A stretch of DNA of 64,000 nt, taken from NCBI GenBank assembly GCA_032358255.1, contig JAULBX010020854.1, forward strand, positions 1 through 64,000, given 5' to 3'. This document shows, one piece after another, positions 50,879 to 61,582 of this stretch (its first letter is position 1; the number at the start of each line of letters is the position of its first letter). The stretch comes from Heterotrichella gracilis. Its lineage: Eukaryota; Sar; Xanthophyceae; Tribonematales; Xanthonemataceae. A program made the position numbers and the translations under genes. The notes under the pieces are model-generated. The model was not told the DNA's origin and made no database searches. It saw only the letters and a program-made list of their open reading frames with translations.

Positions 50879-53800
50879 ATGGCGGCGGTTCCAGGGCCTG
50901 ATACCCAGGAGTTCGAAGAGGAGGTGCGGGAAATGCAAGACCGTGTTTTGGCGCCATCCCAGGAGGGGGCTGGTGGAGGTCCAGAACCTGTCATCCAGGA
51001 GATTAGGGAGTACACCAAGGTTGAGCGGCGTAGGGTGGTGGCCACCTATACCCGCCCCAAGCGGAGCTCCCGCCATCAGAAAGCAGGTGGGTGTTGGGCC
51101 CTGGTTCGCAATCCTGAAACGGTCAAACTAAGGTGGCCACTTAAGGTTCGCTTATTCATGAATGCAGTGCTGGCATGTTGATTTCTGAATATATCGGGCC
51201 TCCAAACAAATAACCTATAACCCCACAATGGTGTTCCACACACCCACAGGGGATGCCAATGAGGCTCATCCAGAAGGGGAGGCACCTGATGCCCCTGAAG
51301 ACATTAGCGCACCCCCACCTGCCGGCACCACCCCACCCCATCCAAGGGGGGTACAATACGAGGTCACCATAGAGGAGGACATGACTGTGGAGGTGGAAGG
51401 TGGTGCTGGTGGTGGTGGTGGGGGCCAGCCAGGCACGGAGCAGGGAGGGGGTCTGGTGGGGCCTGAGCTGGAGGGGGGTGCGCCTGTGGGGATTGCGCTG
51501 GGGGGCGATGGTGTCGCTGAGGTGCGTGCTGTGTGGACACTGGTTGAACGACGTGTTCATGATGAATATACATGCCCACTTACTCTACAGCGGGATAGAG
51601 GTCAAATCAAGTGACTGCAACACCCTGACTCTGATATCATGTGCTGTGCACTGCTAGGCTCTTGCGAGTGATTACCTAGGCTAGGGCTCCTGCCATGGCA
51701 TTGTCATTGTTCCTAGGAGCTCAGCCAAGGGGTCGTGAGCGGTCGACCAATCATTTACATTATTGGGCATGCTTGCAAGCACTACCCCCCTGCATGACAA
51801 ACCGTGTCTGCAACCTTTGTTCCACCACAGGCGCCAAGGCAGGAGAAGAAGAAAGGCGGCAAGGGGAAGAAGGGGCGTCCAGCAGGGCGCACACGCGTGC
51901 TGTCCCACATGCAGCCCCAGGCTGCTGAGGAGGCTCCAGCTGGCGCCAGCCCTGACGTCGACATGGAGACGCTGCAGGCTGAGATGACGCCAAGTGGCAC
52001 CGGTGGAGGCAGGCAGGCAGCGGAGGAGGTGCCAGCTGGCACTAATGGGGGTCAGCAGGCAACAGAGGAGGTGCCAGCTGGCACGGAGCCGGAGCCTGAC
52101 CTCCCCATTCCTGCAACCGAGGTGGGTATGTAAGCCGCTGTGTGATGATCTGGAGGAAAGTGTTGTGGTGCAACCAACAGCGGTGCACTAGTGACCCTGT
52201 GGTGGCCCTTAGATTTTGATGCCAATGTGTCTCCACTGACCAACAATATTGCGGCGGGGTCATATGTGGCTGCTTCCTGTAAGAGTGTGATGCGCCACAC
52301 ATGCATGTAGGACATGGCTACCATAATACACCGCAAATGTGCTTATTGTACTGCTACAAGCATTGCTGGGTGCGGGGAGTCTGAAAACGCATCGTGCACT
52401 ACCGGGGTCCTGGCTTGCATGGTGCTGGACGTGGCAGTATTCTCCCTCTATGTCTGTAAACATATTTCATTTGTTCTTTCCAGATCATCAGCGCCACAGA
52501 GCCAGGTGCAGCGGGAGGCGCCCTGGATCTGCCACCCTCGGTGACGGGTCTGCCACCACCGGAGGTAAGCGCATGTGGTTTGGGGTGCATGCATGCAGTG
52601 TAATGCAAGCCTTGCTGGTGCATGTTCATCTGACATGTTCAAGTGATCAACACAGCTGTGAAACAAAAAGAAAGAATGACCATATTGACTAGAACAGATC
52701 CACCAGACACTACTGTTTGCACCTACTGTATGCAGGAGCAGGAAGGCGGCGCAATGGAGGAAACCCAGCCCGAGGAGCCCTTGGAGGGTCCACAGCGGGA
52801 GGGGCAGGGCGGGGAGGGGGAGGGAGGCGGGCAGCGCACAACCCTCCGGGGCATCCTGGGGGGCCTCCTGCCAACTGTGCACATGCCTGCTGTGCTAGAG
52901 AACATCTTTGGGGGAGGGGAGGAGGCGCCGGATGCGGGCAAGGGGGGAGGGAAGAAGGGTGGCGAAATGAAGAGGCGGGGAGGGAAGCAGACATCCCTTG
53001 CAGAGGCCAGCCCTGGCAAGAGGACACGCGGCGCTGCAAAGGGTAGGAAAATATAATACCCCCGCTTCCTTGCATTTTGAAGCCTGAATTTCAAGCAGTG
53101 AACTCTCAAACTTGGGTCATCACTGTCTCCTGACTGGCTTGCGCACTTTGCTCTGGTAGCGAGGTGTCACCTCTTGGGGAGAAGGGTGCCATGGCAAATA
53201 ACGCCAGTCACTGACATGCTGGATGGTAATAATGTACACGTAGACTTTTCTCCATTTTGTTTTGCTAGGGTCAATGGATGCACCAGCAGTTTTGAAAATT
53301 TTAAGCTTGGCTTTTCCAGTGAGTGCGGGTGATTGATGGGCGCCCAGACTTTTAAGTTCAGTCCCTTTAAAACCCTAAACAAATTTACAGAACTATTTCC
53401 CCTCCTGTGCAGGTCCAGCCAGCCCTCCTCCCACCGAGGCGCAGTCTACACCTGGCGATCAGGAGCCAGGGGGTGAACATGCAGGGGAGGAAGAGGGGAG
53501 GGAAAGTGAGCAGCAGCAGGAGGATCGAAGCAGGCCCGGTGGCATCCTGGGCAGCATGCTAGGCGGGGTCTTCGGAGGACAAGGGGGAGAAGCGCCAGAG
53601 TCAGCCAAAGCGGGGAAGAAGAAGGGGGCAAGGGGGAAGCGTGCGGCAGATGCGGATGCTCCAGGGGAGGAGACAGGGGACGGGGAGCAGGGGGAGCAGC
53701 AGGGGGTGGGTGGTGGTGCAGAAGCTGGAGGCAAGGGGAGGACAAGTAAGAGGGCGCGTGGGGGAGACACCACCCAGCAGGGTAAGCCCTTAGGCTAGGG

Positions 53801-55127
53801 TATAGGATGAAGCATTGCGCCAATACCTTCCAAATGAATGTCACCATATTCATCTATAGCCTATGTGATTGAGCCAAGCAAAGAGCATTGGCAGCAGCAT
53901 TTCAACTTGCAGATGTCATATCATTTTGCACAATGCCATAATCAATCACAGGTCTAACCATCTTGAATTGCGCTTCATGTGCTTCATGAGCAGCATTTGA
54001 AAATATATGTGCTCCTTCTGATGTTGTGTTGTCCTGTTGCAGAGCAAGCAGCACCACCCACCACCCCCACCACCCCACCACCTGCTGGGCAGCAGCCCCC
54101 ACCCCCCTCCCCTGCCCCTGTCCCTGCCCCCACCTCCCGCAAGCGGGGACCTGCATCCAAGACGCTGCCTAAGAAAAAACTTGCCACAGGTACTGGAAGC
54201 AGTGTCGATTGATGGGTCGTGTACTTTGCAGCGTTCTCTCAGCAGACTGTGGTGGATATGATGTGGCTGCAGTACAGATTAAATATTCATACATACTTGA
54301 TGCCTATTGGAATTTTGATTCATGAATGAATGCACTCCATAGTGGGGCCATGCTAATGCTTCCTAATAGTTGCTGTGCAGCACCAACCAGGAGGACCTTT
54401 TTCACCCCCCGTCACATTCCTCTGTTGATTCTTTCCACCTCGCCTCACAGGTGGGGTGACCAAGGGGGGCAGTGCCAAGGGCGGCAAGCGGGGAGGTCGC
54501 AAGGTGCGCGGGCATGAGGGGTATGGGCGCTACCTGCACCGCTTGCTGCAGCAGGTGCACCCAGGGATGAGCATCTCACAAAGGTGAGGGAACCCTGGGC
54601 TAGGGTGTGACAAATACGGTGGTGGAGTAATAATGTGGCACGGTCATGTGGTTGCAATGCCATTGGCATAACACCAGTATCACCAAATCTTCTCGCTCAA
54701 TACAATTATTACCATGAGAGTCGCCATGTGGGAGTATTTATTCAAGCACTAATCCCTAATTCGGCGGGTAGTTTGTTATTCGCAAGTACCGTACCACGCG
54801 CAGGCCAGTGAGGGTGCTTGCGGCAATTCTTCTGTCATTAACGGCTGGTAATGCAGCTGTTGCCCAATCAAAACTCATCCCAAACAAGACTCACCATTTC
54901 TCATAATTTTTTGCTGCTCCCGCAGGGCGATGTCGATCATGGAGTCGTATGTGACTGACTGCTATGGCAAGCTGGTGCTGGAGGCAGCCAGGCTGTGCCG
55001 CAAGGACAACACGGCCACGCTGGGGGCGCGTGAGGTGCAGACCGCGGCCCAGCTGGCGCTGCCCAATGAGCTGGCGCAGCATGCGGTCATGGAGGGCAAG
55101 AAGGCCATTCAGAGGTTTGCAGCGTGA
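50879..55127 (+). CDS. Histone H2B-like protein with ~580-residue N-terminal extension
   Basis: Nine exons (50879-51086, 51250-51521, 51831-52121, 52484-52564, 52736-53042, 53413-53781, 54043-54189, 54451-54583, 54926-55127) join in frame into 669 residues. The last ~90 residues are an H2B fold: YGRYLHRLLQQVHPGMSIS (alpha 1), AMSIMESYVTDCYGKLVLEA (alpha 2), REVQTAAQLALPNELAQHAV (alpha 3/C) and the end EGKKAIQRFAA. Canonical H2B is about 110-150 residues. The extension is disordered, rich in Gly/Glu/Ala/Pro and in Lys/Arg clusters (KKKGGKGKKGRPAGR, GKRGGRKVRG). It has repeats of EEVPAGT and two GILG...GG.FGG blocks followed by basic stretches. Standard histone genes are usually intron-poor; this one has eight introns. 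At the H2B monoubiquitination position the AVTKY of typical H2B reads AIQRF, so Arg replaces Lys. A special or low-abundance chromatin variant is inferred. Confidence 0.85.
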
Positions 55128-56337
55128 AGCAGCTGGGTTGGAGATATATGGAATTGAGAAACAGTGTTGGCATTGGGAGTTTGGGGTGCCTTGTCCGGCA
55201 TATGATCTGGGCGAGGCCGGTAAGCAATTGCAATGTTGTAGGCAAGGTGATGGTGCAGAGGGTTGTGGGGTGAGTTTTCAAAATGTTGTAGGTGTTTTGA
55301 CATTGTGATGGGAAGCGCATGGAGTGGCCAAGCCTGACAGGGGGCCACTGGGGGGTTGGTCGGGATGTTGGCAAGTGCATGCAAGCAGCCTGGTTGGCCT
55401 CTGCTCACATGCTGTGACACACTGTGGTATACCATACGATGAACGGTGCTAGCAGAGCTGGGTCCTTACTTGGGAGGGCAAAAGTGTACAATAACTGTGT
55501 TTTCCGTTTGACCACTTGGGAGTTGTTTTGCGTGGTGCACATGTAAGTGACCGTTTGCGACTTTTAGAATGTACTATACCATGTGGGGCCTAGTTGCAAG
55601 AAGTACTGCCAGTCTTGGCACAGGTGCCACCAGGCAAGCCAAAACTTGGTCCTCTAGTCTTAAGGTCTGCCAGGCTAGCCGGCCAGCTGGTTAGGCTAGT
55701 ACGTTGTACAGGGCGGGTGCCTCGCACATGCATGTGGATACTCAATTTTACGTGACTCACCATACTATCCAGTGGGTACTACCATTTGAATCATTTATTT
55801 GGGCCCCATTTTGGGCGATGTTGCATGATGGCATGTGTATACCCAGAGCAATCCTGTTTAATACAAAAAATAGTTGTTCACAAAGGGGTGCGGGTAGTGT
55901 GTTGCACCCACTGTTGGCATTTAATGTAATTTACAGCTGGTATGGGCACTTCTCAGCAATATATGCTGTACTCGGTACCGGGAAAATTTTGAGTAATGAT
56001 TGTGGAATACACCCAGCGTGAGTGTGAGTCTCAGTCCCCATGTCCATCTACTGTGCCTATACCAAGGCTGGCAACGTAGAAATCCAATACAATCCAGCAT
56101 TGTATAGTATAAATCAGTAGGTACTGTAAACCAATGCTTTGGCATTTGTGAGCAGGCTGCAGCCGCATCTAGATCGTTTTGTAATTGCACAATTTAAAGT
56201 ATCCATATCATTTTAACAAATTACAATCAATGTAGCTAGTGCTTTGGCAGGTATATAGTCCACAAGCAGCCCACCAACGTATCGATACCCCATTGATCAG
56301 ATCCCAAGTTTGCTGTTGATCAATCATGTGCGGCGCT
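55128..56337. other. Convergent intergenic region between H2B-like and CCB2 genes
   Basis: No gene is recognised in 1.2 kb. A TGTAA occurs at about 55545 for the H2B-like gene, and one for CCB2 at 56221. Confidence 0.6.
56221..56225 (-). terminator. Putative TGTAA poly(A) signal of CCB2
   Basis: TTACA on the plus strand, about 113 bp past the CCB2 stop, is TGTAA in the gene's sense. Confidence 0.45.
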
Positions 56338-58585
56338 TCACACATCCAGCTTCTTGGCCACCCCTGCAATCCATCCCCTCTCCCGCTCAGACAGCCCCCT
56401 TGCCCGATCTGACATAACCACCAGCATGCCACCCCCTGCACCCACCGCCTGAAGCACCATGCACTGCACCCCTTCGGCCACAAAACCCCACCCCAAGGCC
56501 CCAAATGTGGACATCGCGGCACGGTCTGGGAGGTAGATTTGCCCTCCTGCTGCTGCAAGCTTTTGGGATGCTGAGGAGGCAGTGGGCCAGGCCTGCAGGG
56601 TAAGAGGCTGGTGGTTAAAGTTGTGCGCACACCCAGGGAATGGTGAACGTGCTTTGTAACAAGCTCAGTGGACAAAGATCTGGGAATATTTCAAGCCTGA
56701 ATGTTATCGTTCAGGTGTATGATTACAAGTACATGCAGATCGAGGGTCTGTTCAGGTTATGACATGCACATATTAAAGTCATGCACTTACAAGCCCATCC
56801 CCTTTGCCAATTCGTATGCGAGTCCCCTTGCGACGTGCGTGCATCACAATGACCAACCCAGCAGCCTCACGTGTGCACCCCCTTTTTCACCACATATGCT
56901 GCACCCACCTTGGTGATGTTGGCCAGCGTGGCGGCTCCCTCCCCTGCCACCGCCCCCTGTGCTATAAACCCCCTGGCCATGAGCGCCTCCCCTCCCGCCC
57001 CCACAACCACCACTCCCGCGCTGTTGGTGTTGCGCAGCAGGGAGAAAGAGGACCACGCCAGGTCCTCCAACAGGATCATCATAATATTATTGACATATAC
57101 ACTAACATATACACTAATGATAATCAACACACTTGTTAACTTCATAAAACGCAAGTATATTCCCTCATGATTTGTATCCATTATAATATTACATCAAGCC
57201 ATGTGATGTTGGTAAGAAACACTTCAAATGTTTACATCAATATTGTTTGGTAGCGAGATTGCATGAAAGGGGTACTGCATGATATGCTTTCTTCCATTCA
57301 GCAGTTGCAAACACCCACCTCAATCTTGCACATTGCGGCGCGGCCAAACATGCATATGGCACATGCACACCGTGGATGCAAAACTACAATCCCTGAGCTG
57401 CATCAGCTGCCCTACCCCCACCCCAACCCCCACCTGCTTCTGGCGGTCGCTGAGCCCCCCCGCCAGGCTAAACGTGTTCCTCCCCCCCTCCACCTGCTCC
57501 GCTGCTGCCGCGCGCCCCTTGCCTGGCCCCGCCTGCATCAGCCTGCTCTCCAGGCTGGGTGTGACCAGGCACATGGCCACAAGCACAGCGCCAAGCACCT
57601 CACCGCGCACCTGGGGGGTGGGACATCAAACACGATTTGAGCCGCAGTGTGTAAAAGAAAAGCCTTCCCTGCAATTAGGGACTGGGTAGGTACGGGGATC
57701 GGGGAGTTGAAAACCGCCCCCAACGCGCCCCCTAACCCCCAAACCCATCCCACACTCCCACGGGCCCCACCCACATAACAACCTCCCGGCGCCCCACCTG
57801 TGCGTCTGGCGCCGGGTTTGCCCCCAGCACGTGGTTGACCAGCAGTGCCAGGGCAGCCACACCCCCCACCACCCGCGGGATGAGTGAGTCGTCAAAACCG
57901 GGGATCCCCAGGGTGAAGCGGAATACGGCCACGTCCACATCACTGCCGGCGCCACCTGGCGCAAGCGGGGCAATTATAGGGGTGAGCACGAGATGCAGGA
58001 TGCGTGTGGTTGGTGCGGGGAAAGTATCCACTGCTGAGCAGCAACTTTACCCTAAAGGAGGGTTTTGTGGCCTACCTCATGACTGGGGGGCAAAGTTGTG
58101 TGCATGTAGCATGCGCAGTACCATGCAGTGCAATTGTATGTCATGGCCTACCTAGCTTGGCGCGTGGTGGCGTGTAGGAGCGGGATGGCCGGGGTGGGCG
58201 GCATGGCGATGAGGGTGAATGGTGTGGTCTGAAGGGGAGGAAGGCAGAGCGCAAGCTGGAAACCTGTGCAAGCACCAAGCATTTGATGAGTCACGTGAGA
58301 ATCCACTGACAACCTGTCAAACCTAGCGCGCTGCATACCGTATTTGCGTTGCAGACTGCACTCCTGCGCATATGCATGCATATACCGCACAGGGACACGT
58401 TGCGTGCACTGCAACGTCCACTGGAACAAGGACATGCAAGCAGAAGCTACAGCTGTAAGGACGCTATCAAGCCCCACATGGGTACCGACACTTGCTTTCA
58501 CCCGCACCTGTGAAGCATGAGTGCGCCAGGGATGACAGGTGGACCCTGCCGCTGACAGGCCCATACGGCTGTGGGCCAGTGTCAT
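56338..58585 (-). CDS. CCB2-type cytochrome b6f heme c_i assembly factor (DUF2930)
   Basis: Six minus-strand exons (58585-58508, 58263-58152, 57955-57798, 57610-57434, 57064-56909, 56592-56338) give 311 residues. The first ~60 residues are rich in Ser, Pro and Arg with almost no acids (SSLRSAFLPFRPHHSPSSPC), a clear chloroplast transit peptide. The mature part starts with the signature VFRFTLGIPGFDDSLIPRVV. Two membrane helices follow (GGVAALALLVNHVLG and GEVLGAVLVAMCLVTP). DLAWSSFSLLRNTNSAGVVV comes next, and the C terminus ends RGWIAGVAKKLDV. CCB2 works with CCB1, CCB3 and CCB4 in the thylakoid membrane to attach heme c_i to cytochrome b6. The paralogue CCB4 shares the domain, but the LAW...LLRNT block fits CCB2 better. 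The exon 2 acceptor chosen is the one that keeps phase. Confidence 0.85.
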
Positions 58586-58690
58586 CTTGTACAATTAAAC
58601 GAGGATATAACTTGTTGTGCTATTATCTTGGGAGCAACAGCCTGCTCTGAGCTGCGAGAACTGCGTGGCTAGAAAAGGCTGTGCCACACA

Positions 58691-58735
58691 GGCAGTGTTC
58701 ACAGGCAGTGTTCACAGGCAGTGTCACAGGCAGTT
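58691..58735. repeat. Short tandem repeat (GGCAGTGTTCACA-like units)
   Basis: Three near-identical 11- to 13-bp units plus a partial one run head to tail; they lie upstream of CCB2. Confidence 0.8.
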
Positions 58736-58832
58736 GTGCCAGCAGGGAGACCCAGTGATATGGGGTTGCAGCTGCAGTGTGTGCTGGTCGACGTTGCGAG
58801 CTGCTTCAGACGGGGAAAGCTGCACAAGCCGG

Positions 58833-58847
58833 ATGCATGCATGCATG
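58833..58847. promoter_or_regulatory. TGCATGCA cluster upstream of CCB2
   Basis: ATGCATGCATGCATG lies about 250 bp upstream of the CCB2 start codon (minus-strand gene). Confidence 0.35.
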
Positions 58848-59627
58848 TGGCGACAGTGCTCGCAGGGTGAAACGCTTGGTTGATAGGTTTGATACGCGTT
58901 CAAGAAGTCCGATTATTAGTTACGCTGGAACTAATGTGCACCTTTGCACAGCCAAGTCTAAGAGTCGTGCTATGCAAGCTCCCACATTCTATGACGCCAG
59001 GGGAGAAAATAACTTACCGTAAAAGGCTTTTTGCCCCCATTATTCTGGCAAAGTTTGGTGTACCTCGTTACATCGGTGCAACTGACAGCCCAATCCATTC
59101 TACTCTGGTGCATTTGCGTTGATGTTTCCAACAAGCAACACCATGCTGTGGCACCCAACAATCATCGCCAGGTCCAATCTTAGTATTCGAAGCACTAAGT
59201 TGTTCACGGCGCATAAAACTTGCGGACACTGTTCCTCCCCTTATGCCTCGATGATCGTCATGCTGCAATACAGGGCACTGGCTTCCAAGCATTGGTGTGG
59301 GTTGTAGAGGTACGGCAAATGACGGAGTTAAAATGATAATCAGAAGAAAATTGGGCGGGCATGATGCTGTGGGAATTGAAACTTCAGAATTTGGACGGGG
59401 GTGTGGCATGTGCAGCAAGTGGAGGGGACCCATTCCCCCCGCCCATCCTTTTCAAACAGGGCTACCCTCCTGCAATGAGAATACGCATGCTGGCACAAGA
59501 CGAAGATAAAAATACTAGTTCTCTGGTGGTGATACCAAGTGGAGCCACCCCACCCATCCCAACGTTGTTTTGATCGCACGCCTCCTCCCTTGGGCCCCTT
59601 CCCCTCGCGCTGCCCCTGCCATGCCCC

Positions 59628-61582
59628 TCAGTAGCGGTACTTGGTGGAGTAGTCTGGCAGAAAGGGGACAAACAAAGGGTGTCGAGAGAGCAGGTAACGA
59701 GCACGTGGCAGGCGGGTAGGCATACAGCGGGTGGCACAAGGGCGAGTGGCAAACAGTGATTGGCAGGCAGGTGGCGCAAGGAGGGTACTGTAGGCAAACA
59801 GCAACTCGTAGAGATTCATGAGCAGATTCTCATACATTTTCTCCAAAGAAGCGCATGTGAACAGCAGGTGGCGGGCGGGTGGCACAAGAGCGAGTGGCAG
59901 GCGGGCGGCAGGCAGATGGCAGGAGGGTAGTACTGTAGGCAAACAACAACTCATATAGATTCATAAGCAGAGCCTCGAACACTTCTATAGAAACAAAGAA
60001 GAATGTTGCCAGCAGCATGCAGGAATGCCATACCATACATTGACAACTACATGTACCGCTTGATGACCACCCGCCATCCCACCCCCCAGGTCCCCACCTT
60101 TTGGCGACACCACCAGCCCCCTCCCCTTGCGCGCCCCCCTGTACACCGTCTCCACTATGTCTATAAACTCCTGCTTGTCGTTCATGGCCCAACTGATCTT
60201 GTTGTTGTTACCGGTGCCCAGATCAATCATGATGTGCTGCGGGGGTGGGGGGTAGGGTGAGGTAGGGGCGGGGCTCGATGCTGGTTTTCAAGTGTGCGGT
60301 GTGGAGGGCAGCGGGGCAAGAAGGTAGGTGTGGTGGTGACGCATGCAGCAATGCGGTGTGCATGCCAACATATGTCGCAGTGCGGGGATGGGTTACCAAG
60401 ATTCCACATGGGGCAGGGTGATAGGGCCATACCCAGTGACTACTTCAGGCATCATTCTCAAACGGTGACTCACTCTGGTCGTTTTTGGTAGGGTATTCGG
60501 GTAGGGTTTTGCTTACCTTGTTCCTGAAGAAGAACATGGTTGTGCATGGGTCGTACAGCTCGTACATGGTGTTGAAGTCGGGCACCTCGGACACGTCCAC
60601 CAGGTAGATCACGGCAAAGTTCTTCAGGCGGTCGGCGGTGCCTGCCAGGATCTGCAGCCAGAAACACAGATGCCTTCATTAGGGTTTAATCATGAGCAAG
60701 GTTGGGGGTTGATCATGAGCAAGGTTCTTCGGGAGGTCGGCGGTGCCTGCCAGGATCTGCAGGCGGAAAAAAAAGGGTTTGTCAAGGTTGTGACTACAGG
60801 TTTGGTGTGGCGCAGTAGATAACAGCATGCAATCTGAGGTCGAGGAGCAGAGTTTGGGATGCCAGGGCCTCGTGAAGGTTTTGATTTGCCCTCCAAAGGC
60901 ACCTGCCTCCAACACCGTACAGGCAGCCTTTCAGCATGCGTCATGCACGCAACATCCCCATACCATGCCTGAACCTTACTGTTCCCGTGCCCAACCTACT
61001 GGAGTGTCCACGCACCTCATCCATCTGCATGCACGTCTCGTCCCAATCGTGGCCAAAGCGGATGACGACCGCGCGATCCTCCTCCTGCGCACACCACAGC
61101 ATAGCATTGACATTCATATCCTTTGGCGTGGCATGCTGCAGCTTGATGTGGGGGAGTGACTGCCATCACTAAATTAACATGGGCACCAAGAAAGGCCGCA
61201 GCAGCATGCATGGCAACAATGCACTATGCGGGTGCGTGCCTGTGGCCGCAGGAGCACTCAACAAGCCAGGAATGACCCTCTGGGTGGGTCCTGTCTGGGT
61301 ACCAACTGCAAGGTGCATGGCAGCAAGGCAATATGCAGCAATTCAAGCCACAGTGCGTATGTGTGCAAGTGCGACTACCTAAAGTGGAGCATTTGTGCTT
61401 GCGTCCGAAATGATGGCCTGATACAAGGCGATGTAGTCGTATGTCTGTGTGGGCATGTAGTGCGTGCATGCGTGACTCGGGAAAACCCTAGGGTGCTCGT
61501 GCGTTTGTCCCTGTGTTCGTACCGACATGATGGCCTGGTCCACTGCCCATCCGGAGTGCAGGTGGGGTAGCAGATAACTCAT
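59628..61582 (-). CDS. Dim1/Dib1 (TXNL4A) U5 snRNP thioredoxin-like protein
   Basis: Five minus-strand exons (61582-61523, 61084-61016, 60651-60517, 60236-60098, 59653-59628) give exactly 142 residues, the length conserved from yeast to human. The sequence is near-invariant: MSYLLPHLHSGWAVDQAI, EEDRAVVIRFGHDWDETCM, KNFAVIYLVDVSEVPDFN, MYELYDPCTTMFFFRNK, IMIDLGTGNNNKISWAM, RGARKGRGLVVSPKD and YSTKYRY at the end. Dib1 sits in the U4/U6.U5 tri-snRNP and leaves before spliceosome activation. The only soft spot is ILAGTADRL where most species have VLYSIAEKV; it lies at the start of exon 3. The first nine bases of exon 3 are copied in the preceding intron. An in-frame ATG three codons upstream exists, but the conserved start is the one chosen. 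Confidence 0.96.
59726..60001 (-). repeat. Diverged ~130-bp tandem duplication in Dib1 intron 4
   Basis: A block running from GGGTGGCACAAG through CTGTAGGCAAACA and AGATTCAT to CAAAGAA occurs at about 59726-59848 and again at about 59872-60001. The copies differ by many substitutions and small indels, so this duplication looks older than the others. Confidence 0.75.
60616..60763 (-). repeat. Duplicated 5' edge of Dib1 exon 3 in the preceding intron
   Basis: The acceptor plus about the first 35 bases of exon 3 (plus-strand 60616-60659) recur at 60721-60763 with a few changes. A smaller CATGAGCAAGGTT repeat adjoins (about 60691 and 60714). The extra copy keeps ctgcag before ATCCTGGCAGG, so it remains acceptor-like. 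Confidence 0.88.

Larger units (their letters stand above)
58586..59627. other. Intergenic region between Dib1 and CCB2 (both minus strand)
   Basis: No gene is recognised. It holds a short tandem run of about four GGCAGTGTTCACA-like units at about 58691-58735 and a TGCATGCA cluster at 58833. Confidence 0.6.
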
